Assembly (NCBI RefSeq): GCF_014843005.1
Contig: NZ_JACYXM010000001.1
Coordinates: 310,001 to 374,000, forward strand
Direction: 5' to 3'
Source of the DNA: Rhodanobacter sp. DHG33
GTDB taxonomy: Bacteria; Pseudomonadota; Gammaproteobacteria; Xanthomonadales; Rhodanobacteraceae
DNA length: 64,000 bases
Shown: one piece after another, positions 55,623 to 64,000 of the stretch
How the letters are laid out: the number at the start of each line of letters is the position of its first letter
Numbering within the stretch: position 1 is the first letter of the stretch
Made by a program: the position numbers and the translations under genes
Notes under the pieces: generated by a model
Databases searched by the model: none
What the model was told of the DNA's origin: nothing
Seen by the model: the letters and a program-made list of their open reading frames with translations, nothing else

Positions 55623-57395
55623 ATGGCAAGCACGTTGGAAGCGCTCGAACGCTGGGTCAGCGACGTTGCGACACTCACACGACCCGCCAAGATCCATTGG
55701 TGCGACGGCTCCGAAGCCGAATACCAGGCCCTGGTGCGCCAGATGCTGGCCGACGGCACCCTGGTCGAGCTCAACCAGCAGACCCATCCGGGCTGCTATC
55801 TGCACCGCTCCCACCCGTCCGACGTGGCGCGCGTGGAGCATCTCACCCTGGTCTGCCATCGAGACGAACAGGATGCCGGCCCGAACAACCACACGATGGA
55901 TGTGACCGCGGCGCACGCGAAGATGGACGCGCTGTTCGACGGCTGCATGCAGGGCCGCACCATGTACGTGATCCCGTATTGCATGGGTCCCATCGATTCG
56001 CCGCTGTCGCGCTGCGGCGTGGAGATCACCGACAGCCCGTACGTGGTCGCCAACATGAAGATCATGACCCGCATGGGCAAGGCGGCGCAGGAACGCATCG
56101 AGCGCGAGGGCCGCTTCGTGAAGGGCCTGCATTCCACCGGCGAACTCGACCCCGAGCGCCGCTTCATCGTGCATTTCCCCGACGAGCTGAGCATCCAATC
56201 CTACGGCTCGGGCTACGGCGGCAATGCGCTGCTGGGCAAGAAGTGCCACGCGCTGCGCATCGCCAGCCACCAGGCACGCACCGAAGGCTGGCTGGCCGAG
56301 CACATGCTGATCGTCGGCATCGAGAACCCGCAGGGCGAAACGCACTACATCGCCGCCGCCTTCCCTTCCGCCTGCGGCAAGACCAACCTCGCCATGCTGA
56401 TTCCGCCCGAGGGCTACCGCAAGGACGGCTGGAAGGTGTGGACGGTGGGCGACGACATCTGCTGGATGCGTCCCGGCGCAGATGGACGTCTGTACGCCAT
56501 CAACCCCGAAGCCGGCTTCTTCGGCGTGGCGCCGGGTACCAGCGACAACAGCAACCCGAACGCGCTCTCGACCATCGCACGCGACACCATCTTCACCAAC
56601 GTCGCCGTCACCGCCGACAACCAGCCGTGGTGGGAAGGCCTGCCCGGCACGCCGGTCACCGACTGGCAGGGACGGCCTTACGACGCCGCCAACGGTCCTG
56701 CCGCGCACCCCAACTCGCGCTTCACCGTCAGCGCCAAGCAGTGCCCCACGTGGTCGCCCAAGGCCGAGGACGCGCAAGGCGTGCCGATCAGCGCCATCGT
56801 GTTCGGCGGCCGCCGTCCTTCGCTGCTGCCGCTGGTCATGGAAGCGCGCGACTGGACGCACGGCGTGCTGATGGGCGCGGCCATGGGCTCGGAAACCACG
56901 GCTGCCGCCACCGGTGCGGTGGGCGTGCTGCGCCGTGACTCGATGGCGATGAAGCCATTCTGCGGCTACCACTACGGCGATTACTTCGCGCACTGGCTGA
57001 GCTTCGACAAGCCGGGCGCGCAGCTGCCGAAGGTCTTCCACGTCAATTGGTTCCGCAAGGGCAAGGATGGCAAGTTCCTGTGGCCGGGCTTCGGCGAAAA
57101 CCTGCGGGTGCTGGAGTGGATGATCGCGCGCGTGGAAGGCAAGGCGCGTGGCGAGGAAACCCCCATCGGTACCCTGCCGGCCACCGGCGAACTGAAGCTG
57201 GAGGGGCTGAGCCTCGACAAGGCCACGCTGACGGGATTGCTCGAAGTGGACCATGCCGGCTGGCAGGCCGAACTCGCCGCCATCGGCGAATACCTGGACA
57301 GCTTCTCCCCGCGCATGCCGGCAAAGCTGCACGCGGAACAGCAACGCGTGGCCCGTGCCCTGGACACCACCGAACGCAAGGTCGCCACGGCCTGA
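55623..57395 (+). CDS. pckG: Phosphoenolpyruvate carboxykinase (GTP)
   Basis: 590 residues, converting oxaloacetate and GTP to PEP in gluconeogenesis. Diagnostic segments of the GTP class are SYGSGYGGNALLGKKCHALRIAS, the kinase loop FPSACGKTNLAML, DDICWMRPGADGRLYAINPEAGFFGVAPGT, CPTWSPKAEDAQGVP and FGGRRPSLLPLV. The ATP-type enzyme would lack these. Start ATG 55623 is preceded by gtgagga. It stands alone; carbon-source regulation is likely but not visible in the sequence. Confidence 0.97.
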   Translation: MASTLEALERWVSDVATLTRPAKIHWCDGSEAEYQALVRQMLADGTLVELNQQTHPGCYLHRSHPSDVARVEHLTLVCHRDEQDAGPNNHTMDVTAAHAKMDALFDGCMQGRTMYVIPYCMGPIDSPLSRCGVEITDSPYVVANMKIMTRMGKAAQERIEREGRFVKGLHSTGELDPERRFIVHFPDELSIQSYGSGYGGNALLGKKCHALRIASHQARTEGWLAEHMLIVGIENPQGETHYIAAAFPSACGKTNLAMLIPPEGYRKDGWKVWTVGDDICWMRPGADGRLYAINPEAGFFGVAPGTSDNSNPNALSTIARDTIFTNVAVTADNQPWWEGLPGTPVTDWQGRPYDAANGPAAHPNSRFTVSAKQCPTWSPKAEDAQGVPISAIVFGGRRPSLLPLVMEARDWTHGVLMGAAMGSETTAAATGAVGVLRRDSMAMKPFCGYHYGDYFAHWLSFDKPGAQLPKVFHVNWFRKGKDGKFLWPGFGENLRVLEWMIARVEGKARGEETPIGTLPATGELKLEGLSLDKATLTGLLEVDHAGWQAELAAIGEYLDSFSPRMPAKLHAEQQRVARALDTTERKVATA

Positions 57396-57476
57396 GCACC
57401 TGCCCGGCATCGCCGCGGACTTCGCGTCCGCGGCGATGCAAACCCTTTCGGCACGACCGGCATCCAAGCTGGCAAG

Positions 57477-58058
57477 ATGATCGCCGCCTGCCCAGCCACC
57501 GACCGCTCGATGCCGCCAGCCTCCGCTGCCGCCGACAACGACACTGATGATGCGCGCGCCGCTGCCGACGGTGACCGCCGTGCGTTCCAGCGGCTGTACC
57601 GCCGGCACGCCGAACGCATCCACGGCGCGGTCTATCGACTGGCAGGCTACGACCACGCCCGTGCCGAAGACCTCACGCAGGAAGCCTTCGTGCGCGCCTG
57701 GCAGAAACTGCCGGGCTTCCGGCACGAGAGCGCGTTCGGCACCTGGCTGTACCGCCTCGCCGTCAACGTGGCGTTGATGGAAATCCGCGCCCGCCGCGCC
57801 GATCCGGTCGGCTTCGTGGACGAGGAGCATCTGCCCGACCAGGGCGAAACGCCGTTCTGCGCCGCCGAACGCGAAGAACTGGAGCGCGCCATCGGCAAAC
57901 TGCCGCCGCGAGCACGCGCCGTGCTTGTGCTGCACGACGTCGAAGGTTGGCGGCACGAGGAAATCGGCGAGGAAATGGACATGGCCGTCGGCACGTCCAA
58001 AGCGCAATTGCACCGCGCGCGGCAACTGCTGCGCCGTGCTTTGGGAGAAAACGCATGA
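57477..58058 (+). CDS. ECF-type RNA polymerase sigma factor
   Basis: A 193-residue ECF sigma. Region 2 is FQRLYRRHAERIHGAVYRLAGYDHARAEDLTQEAFVRAW followed by the FGTWLYRLAVNVAL core, and region 4 is LPPRARAVLVLHDVEGWRHEEIGEEMDMAVGTSKAQLHRARQLLR. The N-terminal 30 residues are low in complexity and could be untranslated if a later start is used. The stop overlaps the anti-sigma start (ATGA). It probably controls its own operon, including the DUF4097 gene. Confidence 0.92.
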   Translation: MIAACPATDRSMPPASAAADNDTDDARAAADGDRRAFQRLYRRHAERIHGAVYRLAGYDHARAEDLTQEAFVRAWQKLPGFRHESAFGTWLYRLAVNVALMEIRARRADPVGFVDEEHLPDQGETPFCAAEREELERAIGKLPPRARAVLVLHDVEGWRHEEIGEEMDMAVGTSKAQLHRARQLLRRALGENA

Positions 58059-58498
58059 ACGAATTCGAATGGCGCCAGCAGATGCGCAAGCTGCGCGAGC
58101 CGGTCGCACCGCGCCGCGACCTGTGGGACGCGATCGATGCCGCGCTGGACGACCGCGCCGGCGACACGGCAGCGGCACCGCCCAAGCGCCATGTATCGCC
58201 GCGGCCCTGGCTGCTGGCTGCCGCGCTGGCCGGCGCATTCCTTCTGGCAGGCAGCATCGGCTGGCACCTGAGCCGCGACGCCCATGTCGCGCCGAACAAC
58301 GCGCCGGCGCTGGCCAGCACGCCATGGAAACCGACCGACCCGCGCCTCAGCGGCGCGGCGATCGAGCTGGATGCCGCCCGCGTCGAACTGCAGCAGGCCA
58401 TGCAGCAATCCCCGAATTCCCCCTCGCTGCAACGCCTGCTGGCGCGCACCGAGCAACAACAGACGCAATTGCGCCATCTTGCCCAGGAGGCCGGCTGA
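58055..58498 (+). CDS. Anti-sigma factor-like membrane protein
   Basis: 147 residues: a short cytoplasmic N-terminus (MNEFEWRQQMRKLREPVAPRRDLWDAIDAAL), one membrane helix (LLAAALAGAFLLAGSIGW) and a periplasmic Gln-rich helical C-terminus (EQQQTQLRHLAQEAG). The position and coupling to the ECF gene identify it as the likely anti-sigma factor. It contains no cysteine, so the zinc-binding HxxxCxxC anti-sigma motif is absent. The periplasmic part could be a signal-sensing or protease-cleaved segment. Confidence 0.8.
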   Translation: MNEFEWRQQMRKLREPVAPRRDLWDAIDAALDDRAGDTAAAPPKRHVSPRPWLLAAALAGAFLLAGSIGWHLSRDAHVAPNNAPALASTPWKPTDPRLSGAAIELDAARVELQQAMQQSPNSPSLQRLLARTEQQQTQLRHLAQEAG

Positions 58499-58510
58499 CC
58501 GCAGCCGTAC

Positions 58511-59437
58511 ATGACCATGAAAGATATGACCATGAAGACCATCCGCTACGCTCCCCTGCTGCTGTGCCTATGTGTCGGCCAGACCCTGGCCGACACACCG
58601 ATCAACCTGCAGCACGCCGCCACGCCCACGGCGCGCATCAGCATCAGCAACATTTCCGGCGAGGTGCGCGTCACCGCTTGGGATCGTCCGACCGTGCAGG
58701 TCGGCGGCCAGCTCGGCGACGGCGCCAAACCCCTGGCGATCACCGGCAGCGACGACAAGCTCTCCATCGACGTGCAGCCACAAAACAAGGGCAGCGGCTG
58801 GTTCGACTGGGGCAGCGACAACCACATGGGACCGACCCTGCTGGACCTGCACGTGCCACGCGGCGCCACGCTGGATGTGCGCGTAGTCAGCGCGCCGCTG
58901 ACGGTGGACGGCCTGAACGGCGGCACGATCTCCGTCAACGCGGTAAGCGGCCGCGCCCGCATCAACGCCAACAGCCCTTCGCTCGATGTCCAGAGCGTGA
59001 GCGGCAACATCGAACTGGCCGGCCATGCCACGCAGGCCAACCTGCAGACGGTGAGCGGCGACATCCTCGCGCCCGTGCTGGGCGATCAGGCAAAGATGCA
59101 GACCGTCTCCGGCCGCATCCAGGCCAGCGGCGGCCCATGGCGCCAGCTCACGCTGAGCACGGTGTCAGGCGACGTGCAGATCGCCGGCGGCATTGCGCCA
59201 GGCGGCAAGATCGGCATCGACAGCATGAGCGGCAACGTGCAACTGCAGCTGCCCACAGGAACCAATGCCACCGTGCATGGCAGCAGCTTCAGCGGCGACC
59301 TGCGCAGCGATGCCGGCAGCGTGCAGAAATCCGAACACGGTCCCGGCAGCAAGCTGGATGCGACGCTTGGCAATGGCGGCGGGACCGTCAACGTCGAGAC
59401 CTTCAGCGGCGACCTGCGCATCCGCGTATCGAATTGA
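58511..59437 (+). CDS. Secreted DUF4097 beta-strand repeat protein
   Basis: 308 residues (301 if ATG 58532 is used, which starts the signal peptide MKTIRYAPLLLCLCVGQTLA more directly). The mature part is built of repeated strands with recurring TVSGD/SVSGN/AVSGR motifs spaced by about 20 residues, the DUF4097 right-handed beta-helix pattern. Such proteins commonly follow ECF sigma/anti-sigma pairs; the repeats suggest a periplasmic or cell-surface role. It is the last gene of the operon, ending before a strong hairpin at 59501. Confidence 0.85.
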   Translation: MTMKDMTMKTIRYAPLLLCLCVGQTLADTPINLQHAATPTARISISNISGEVRVTAWDRPTVQVGGQLGDGAKPLAITGSDDKLSIDVQPQNKGSGWFDWGSDNHMGPTLLDLHVPRGATLDVRVVSAPLTVDGLNGGTISVNAVSGRARINANSPSLDVQSVSGNIELAGHATQANLQTVSGDILAPVLGDQAKMQTVSGRIQASGGPWRQLTLSTVSGDVQIAGGIAPGGKIGIDSMSGNVQLQLPTGTNATVHGSSFSGDLRSDAGSVQKSEHGPGSKLDATLGNGGGTVNVETFSGDLRIRVSN

Positions 59438-59500
59438 TGCTGTCGGGTCGGGCCTGATCCCTCACGGTAGACCTGTCGTTTCGAAATTTTCCCGCCTCAC

Positions 59501-59534
59501 GAACAAGGCCGCCGGGTAACCGGCGGCCTTGTTC
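59501..59534 (+). terminator. 15-bp perfect terminator-like hairpin after the DUF4097 gene
   Basis: gaacaaggccgccgg (59501-59515) pairs perfectly with ccggcggccttgttc (59520-59534) around gtaa. It lies 63 bases after the DUF4097 stop. Only short T runs follow, so it may act as a bidirectional barrier. Confidence 0.7.
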
Positions 59535-59589
59535 GTTTCATCTTCCCTCATGTCGCTTGTCGCAGCGGCATGAGATTGAAGCATGCGGC

Positions 59590-59754
59590 TTACCAGTCGT
59601 ACTTCACGCTGAGCTCGTCGTAACGCAGCATTTCCAGGCTTACCGAAAGCAGATGCATTGGATGCGGGCTGGCGGTCGACCGTACATGCTCGCGAGCACG
59701 GAATCCTTTCGCACAAACAAAAGCGGCGGCGCTTTTGTTCAACATCTCAAAAGA
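59590..59754 (-). pseudogene. Detached outer-membrane beta-strand remnant, in frame with the upstream barrel gene
   Basis: After the stop codon of the barrel gene (59755-59757) the same minus-strand frame continues without another stop for 54 codons to TAA at 59590-59592. The last residues, LEMLRYDELSVKYDW, have the alternating pattern and terminal aromatic residue of an outer-membrane barrel C-terminus. The stretch before them is AT-richer, contains a terminator-like hairpin and does not look coding. It may be a displaced end of the barrel gene or the tail of a lost paralogue. Confidence 0.35.
59716..59739. terminator. Hairpin downstream of the barrel-protein gene
   Basis: aacaaaagcg (59716-59725) pairs perfectly with cgcttttgtt (59730-59739) around gcgg. 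A U-rich right arm on both strands makes it a bidirectional terminator candidate, 15 bases beyond the minus-strand stop at 59755. Confidence 0.6.
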
Positions 59755-60714
59755 TCAGAGATCTTGGTGGTATTGCACGTATGGCGTACGGGACTGATCC
59801 GGCTCGGGACCTGCCGGCGTGTTCGTCTGCGTGCCGGACGACCACAGGTTCTGCGCACCCACGCTCAACGACCCTTGCCACGGCAAGTGCCAGGTCACGC
59901 CGAGGTCGACGCTGTTCCAGCGACGATCCGGGGCATAGCCGTTGCCCGGCAAACCGGCCAGAGGCTGCATGGTGCGGCCGACCAGGGTGCCGCTGACCGG
60001 GCCATGGTCGACGCCGAAGCTGATCGCCTTCTGGTCCAGGGTGCTTATACCCAGCAGGTTGCCAGGCAACAGGTGGATGCGGCCGACACTGGCGCCCAGA
60101 TCGACGCCGCTGTTGGTACCGAGCGCCAAACGTCCGCGGGCGTTGAATTGCGAGCTGCTGTCGAAACCGGAAAGGCCATCCACGCTGGGGGTCACGCCAG
60201 GCAGCACTCGCGGCAAGCTGGGGCTGTTGTTGGGCGTAGTGTTGGTACCCACGCTCACGCCAAGGCTGTAGGGGCCGTTCAAATAAGTGGCACCCACTTC
60301 GCTGCCAACCACCTGCAGCGGGCTGTTGACCCAGGATTGCTGGTTGACGCCGGCATTCGTCTGCCAATTCGGCGACAGGTTGTACTGCAGACCGGTGCTC
60401 ATCACACTGGCTGCATCCACCGCGTGGAAGGATAGCGGCGAACTGCGCAAGGCCTGAGCGCCGTTGTTGTTGTCCGCCTTGAGTGCGAGCAGGCGACCGT
60501 CCGTACCCCGCCACAGCGGCACCACCAAGCCCGGTTTCACCTGGGCCATCTGCGCGGGCGGCTGCTTCAGCAGTTGCGCAGCCACTTGGCCATCGGCATC
60601 GCCCACAGCTTGGCCTGCCGCCGCGAACGGCAACAGGCACAACAGCAATGGAGCGAGCAGGCGGCGCATAAGAATCAGGCTTGATCCCTTGAGATCACAC
60701 GGAATTGGTGGCAA
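59755..60714 (-). CDS. Predicted outer-membrane beta-barrel protein
   Basis: A 319-residue protein with a signal peptide (MRRLLAPLLLCLLPFAAAGQA). Alternating short strands with aromatic ends (TGLQYNLSPNWQTNAGV, YSLGVSVGTN, WNSVDLGVTWHLPW, GSLSVGAQNLW) suggest a barrel of about 8-10 strands. The C-terminus PYVQYHQDL ends in Leu instead of Phe or Trp. An aromatic-ending remnant follows in the same frame. The family and ligand are unknown; similar proteins occur in Xanthomonadales as hypothetical proteins. It is divergent from the GGDEF-EAL gene. Confidence 0.65.
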   Translation of the reverse strand: MPPIPCDLKGSSLILMRRLLAPLLLCLLPFAAAGQAVGDADGQVAAQLLKQPPAQMAQVKPGLVVPLWRGTDGRLLALKADNNNGAQALRSSPLSFHAVDAASVMSTGLQYNLSPNWQTNAGVNQQSWVNSPLQVVGSEVGATYLNGPYSLGVSVGTNTTPNNSPSLPRVLPGVTPSVDGLSGFDSSSQFNARGRLALGTNSGVDLGASVGRIHLLPGNLLGISTLDQKAISFGVDHGPVSGTLVGRTMQPLAGLPGNGYAPDRRWNSVDLGVTWHLPWQGSLSVGAQNLWSSGTQTNTPAGPEPDQSRTPYVQYHQDL

Positions 60715-60899
60715 AAGTATAGCGCATTTTACATTTAACTAACACTGAAACAAGCCCCGGTACAGTAAATGAATGCCGTGTCGCCCCTGTTTACAGTAGA
60801 GCCATTCCTCCTTGCCTGGTTCCTGCTGGCGGCACGTCGATACGCACGATATAACGGGGGCCTCGCCGCCTGCGGGCCATCGGGCCACCTTTTCCTTCC

Positions 60900-63791
60900 A
60901 TGAATGCAGCCACTCCCTCGCACCTGCCGTCCGCGCCTGCTTCGACCGGCGCGCCGGCGGATGTGCCGGCGGCGATCGAGCAGTTGCTCAGGGCGCACGA
61001 CGGCTCGAGTGTGCTGGAAGCCTGTGAGTGCATCCTGAAGGAACTCGGGATCACCGGCCGCCTGCATTGGCGACCCGTGGACGCCCAGGCCGCCGAACCT
61101 TCAGGCTGGCACTTCGATCTGGCGGAAGACGCGCAACACCATCAAGCCCTCACGTTGAGCCGCGAAGAACCGGTAGCCGCAGACCAGCACGACAACCTGG
61201 CCTGGCTGGGGCGACTCGCCGACACCCGCCTGCGCCAGCTGGGTCAATCCAGCCGGCTATACGAAGCGGTCTCGCGACTGGCTCTGGCCGAACGGTTGCA
61301 GCGCGCGCTCTACGCCATTGCCGAGCAGGCCAGCAACGAACGTGAAATGCCCGCCCTGATGCGTTCGCTGCACACCATCATCGGCAGCCTGATGTATGCG
61401 GAAAATTTCTACATTGCGCTGTACGACGCCGCCAGCGACAGCGTGCGCTTCCCGTACTACGTCGACACGCTCGACGTCGCTCCACCCACGCCCGAACAGA
61501 GCGTTCCCCTGCACGAGTTGCTGCACGGGCTCACCTGGAATCTGTTGCGTCACGCCCGCCCGCTGTTTGGCGCCATCGAAGACCTGGCGCGGGAGATGCC
61601 CGGGCAATTCCAGCTGCATGGCCCGCGCTGCGAGCACTGCATCGGCGTGCCGCTGTTCCGCGCCGGACGAGCCGTCGGTTGCATCGTCGTGCAGAGCTAT
61701 CGCAGCAACATCCGCTACACGCGGCACGATCTCGATCTGCTGAGCTACGTGGCGCAGCATGTACAGACGGCGATCGAGCGGCGCAGCGCCCACGTCGAAC
61801 TGGAGCGCCGCGTTGCCGACCGCACCACCGCGCTGCGCGAGGCCAACCGCGTGCTGCGCCAGCAGGTGCTGCAGCGCCAGCGCGGCGAACGCTTGCAGGC
61901 GGCGCTGTTCCGCATTGCCGAACTGGCCAGCACCACCGAAAGCCTCGAGGATTTCTATCCCGCCCTCCATCGCGTGATCGGCGGCCTGCTCTACGCGCGC
62001 AACTTCTACATCGCGTTGAGCGACGAGGAAAGCCAGTTCATCAGCTTCCCCTATTCGGTGGACGAGGTGGAAAGCGAACGCCCTCCACGCAGCCATGGCG
62101 GCGGTGCCACCGAATACGTGCAACGCACCGGACGCCCGCTGCTCGCCGACGCGGCGACGATCGACCGCCTGCTCGAATGCGGCGAGATCACCCGTTTCGG
62201 CTCGCGCTCGGTGTGCTGGCTGGGCGTGCCGCTGAACTGGGGCGATCGGGTGCGCGGCGTGCTGGCGGTGCAGAGCTATAGTCCCGAACACACCTACACC
62301 GAACGCGACCAGGAATTGCTGACCTTCGTCAGCTACCACGTCGCCAACGCGCTGCAACGCAAACACGCCGAGGCCGCGCTCAAGCAAGCCTATGCCGGCA
62401 TGGAACGGCGCGTGGTGGAACGTACCCGCGCATTGGGCCTGGCCAACCGCGACCTGCGCGAACAGATCGCCGAGCGCGAACGCATCGAACGCCGGCTGAA
62501 GTACGAAACCCTGCACGACTCGCTCACCGGCCTACCCAACCGCACCTTGCTGCTGCAGCGGCTGGAACAGTCGCTGCAGCGCTATCGCGCGAATCCGAAA
62601 GACCAGTTTGCCGTGCTGTTCGTCGATCTGGATCGTTTCAAGGTGATCAACGACTCGGTCGGCCACCTGGTCGGCGACGACCTGCTGTTCCAGGTCGGCG
62701 GCCGCATACGCGCCTGCCTGAAGACCCGAGACGTGGTGGCGCGACTGGGCGGCGACGAGTTCGCCGTGCTGCTGGAGCACGTACCCGACGTCGCCGCCGT
62801 ACGGCTCACGGCCGAGCGCGTGCTGAGGGAGCTGCAGACGCCATTCCGCCTGGGAACGCGCGAGATATTCACCTCCGCATCGATCGGCATCGCGATGGCC
62901 GACTCGCACTACCGCCAGCCCGAGGAACTTCTCCGCGATGCCGACTCGGCGATGTACCACGCCAAGGACGGCGGCCGTCACCGCGCCTCGCTGTTCGACG
63001 ACGGCCTGCGCCGCGAAGCGCTGTCCCTGCTGCGCATGGAAGGCGACCTGCGCCACGCGCTGGCGCGCCGCGAGTTCGTGCCGTTCTACCAGCCCATCGT
63101 CTCGTTGGCCGATGGCCGGGTCTCCGGCTACGAGGCGCTGCTGCGCTGGAACCACCCCGAACGAGGTCTGCTGCATCCGCAGGATTTCCTGCTGATCGCC
63201 GAAGAGGCCGGCTGCGCCGAAACGATCGACTGGATGATCTTCGAACAAGCCTGCGCCCAGGCCACGCACCTGATCGGCGACAAGGGCACCATCAGCATCA
63301 ACGTCTCCGGCCTGCATTTCCGCTATGCGGATTTCGATACACGCCTGTTGACGCTGCTCGAAAAACATCGCGTGCCGCCGTCCAACATCCGCATCGAAGT
63401 GATCGAGCGCACCCTGCTGGACAACCCCACCCAGGTGAAGCAGATCCTGCAGAACCTGCGGCTCGAGGGCGTGGGTATCGCGCTGGACGATTTCGGCACC
63501 GGCTACTCTTCGCTGAGCTACCTGCACCAGTATCCGTTCGACACGCTGAAGATCGACCGCTCCTTCGTCACCGAGCTCGGCAGCGACCGCGGCGACCAAG
63601 GTACCGCCGTGGTCCGCGCGATCCAGGCGCTGGCCGACTCGCTGGGCATGCAGGTGATCGCCGAAGGCATCGAACAGACCTCCCAGCGGGAAGCCCTGCT
63701 CGACATGGGATGCCGCTACGGCCAGGGCTTTCTGTTCGGACAAGCGCAGACCGCCGAATTCTGGCTGCGCCCGGAAAACCGGCTGCCCTAG
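60900..63791 (+). CDS. GAF-GAF-GGDEF-EAL c-di-GMP signalling protein
   Basis: 963 residues. Two GAF-like sensor domains with a repeated motif (AENFYIALYD near residue 165 and ARNFYIALSD near residue 365) are each followed by a coiled coil (HVELERRVADRTTALREANR; ERRVVERTRALGLANRDLRE). The GGDEF domain keeps ARLGGDEFAVLL, but its I-site is KTRD instead of RxxD. The EAL domain has YEALLRWNHPE (Glu745-Ala-Leu), FEQAC, INVSG, IEVIERTLL, DDFGTGYSS and IAEGIEQ, so phosphodiesterase activity is likely. Which activity dominates cannot be read from sequence. It stands alone. Confidence 0.93.
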   Translation: MNAATPSHLPSAPASTGAPADVPAAIEQLLRAHDGSSVLEACECILKELGITGRLHWRPVDAQAAEPSGWHFDLAEDAQHHQALTLSREEPVAADQHDNLAWLGRLADTRLRQLGQSSRLYEAVSRLALAERLQRALYAIAEQASNEREMPALMRSLHTIIGSLMYAENFYIALYDAASDSVRFPYYVDTLDVAPPTPEQSVPLHELLHGLTWNLLRHARPLFGAIEDLAREMPGQFQLHGPRCEHCIGVPLFRAGRAVGCIVVQSYRSNIRYTRHDLDLLSYVAQHVQTAIERRSAHVELERRVADRTTALREANRVLRQQVLQRQRGERLQAALFRIAELASTTESLEDFYPALHRVIGGLLYARNFYIALSDEESQFISFPYSVDEVESERPPRSHGGGATEYVQRTGRPLLADAATIDRLLECGEITRFGSRSVCWLGVPLNWGDRVRGVLAVQSYSPEHTYTERDQELLTFVSYHVANALQRKHAEAALKQAYAGMERRVVERTRALGLANRDLREQIAERERIERRLKYETLHDSLTGLPNRTLLLQRLEQSLQRYRANPKDQFAVLFVDLDRFKVINDSVGHLVGDDLLFQVGGRIRACLKTRDVVARLGGDEFAVLLEHVPDVAAVRLTAERVLRELQTPFRLGTREIFTSASIGIAMADSHYRQPEELLRDADSAMYHAKDGGRHRASLFDDGLRREALSLLRMEGDLRHALARREFVPFYQPIVSLADGRVSGYEALLRWNHPERGLLHPQDFLLIAEEAGCAETIDWMIFEQACAQATHLIGDKGTISINVSGLHFRYADFDTRLLTLLEKHRVPPSNIRIEVIERTLLDNPTQVKQILQNLRLEGVGIALDDFGTGYSSLSYLHQYPFDTLKIDRSFVTELGSDRGDQGTAVVRAIQALADSLGMQVIAEGIEQTSQREALLDMGCRYGQGFLFGQAQTAEFWLRPENRLP

Positions 63792-63861
63792 GAACGCGGC
63801 TTGTGCGCGAGCCGCGCACGCTCCGACCGAGGCGAAAGCAGCGCGCGCAAGCCAGACACTT

Positions 63862-64000
63862 TTACGCGGTGCCGGAGACGCCGCCTGCCCCCGCGTCGCG
63901 CAGCAGGTGCTCCACGTCGATGCGGTCGAACTCGTAGCGCTGCGCACAGAACTCGCAGTTCACCTCGATGCGCTCGCTCTGTTCCGCCAACGTGGTCTCC
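63862..64000 (-). CDS. hslO: Hsp33 redox chaperone, C-terminal fragment (partial)
   Basis: The final 45 residues are visible: ETTLAEQSERIEVNCEFCAQ, then RYEFDRIDVEHLLRD and a short tail, ending at TAA 63862-63864. The NCEFC (CxxC) with RYEFD is the second half of the zinc-binding redox switch of Hsp33, in which four Cys hold zinc until oxidation activates the holdase. The first CxC pair and the start lie beyond the window edge. It is convergent with the GGDEF-EAL gene. Confidence 0.85.
   Translation of the reverse strand, partial: ETTLAEQSERIEVNCEFCAQRYEFDRIDVEHLLRDAGAGGVSGTA

Overview
The window reads as one chromosomal segment of a high-GC gammaproteobacterium of the Xanthomonadales/Lysobacterales, most likely family Rhodanobacteraceae (Dyella, Rhodanobacter, Luteibacter, Frateuria type). 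The clues are a Clp-type CRP regulator divergent from speD, a trpGDC block separate from trpE, a GTP-dependent PEP carboxykinase, a standalone LysA and many c-di-GMP proteins. There is no phage, integron, CRISPR array or complete insertion sequence. Genes are tightly packed, and neighbours very often share a 4-base ATGA or GTGA stop/start overlap.

Layout. 1-3728: end of an FAD-dependent dehydrogenase, a dispersed repeat, then (minus strand) trpG-trpD-trpC and a HAD-IB phosphatase. 3890-8311: an iron-uptake operon behind a Fur-like box (DUF3325, DUF3649, PepSY membrane protein, TonB-dependent siderophore receptor). 8513-22576: a two-armed divergent block of twelve genes that looks like a peptidoglycan-peptide and D-amino-acid scavenging system. 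Its minus arm holds a D-amino-acid dehydrogenase, a DAACS symporter, an L,D-transpeptidase-type protein, an RpiR/MurR regulator, an L-Ala-D/L-Glu epimerase and an NlpC/P60 endopeptidase. Its plus arm holds a transglutaminase-like protein, a diaminopimelate decarboxylase, an S12 serine hydrolase, a VanX-type D-Ala-D-Ala dipeptidase, a second S12 hydrolase and an AmiD-type amidase lipoprotein. This block and the iron operon lie between trpGDC and trpE.

22573-30910: trpE with a coupled secreted chorismate-lyase-like protein, a PdsR/PdsS-like two-component system without a sortase, a 39-codon putative membrane peptide, rpe, djlA and a cytochrome c. 31029-44725: mostly housekeeping (purC, tRNA-Gln, rplM-rpsI, glcF-like, coq7, speD, clp, dinG, prfC), interrupted at about 41.0-42.0 kb by a visibly AT-richer patch. 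44844-50891: a signalling operon (triple-receiver hybrid kinase, CheR, CheB, response-regulator diguanylate cyclase). 51437-55496: fadE and an alpha/beta hydrolase divergent from a TetR regulator, with palindromes over both start codons. 55623-64000: pckG, an ECF sigma/anti-sigma/DUF4097 operon, an outer-membrane barrel protein with a suspicious 3' end, a GAF-GAF-GGDEF-EAL protein and the end of hslO (Hsp33).

The most interesting system is the scavenging block. Almost every step of murein stem-peptide breakdown has a candidate enzyme there, arranged around one AT-rich divergent promoter with an RpiR-like operator, but no dedicated peptide importer is present. All function calls come from reading motifs, lengths and context in the sequence; no database search was run.
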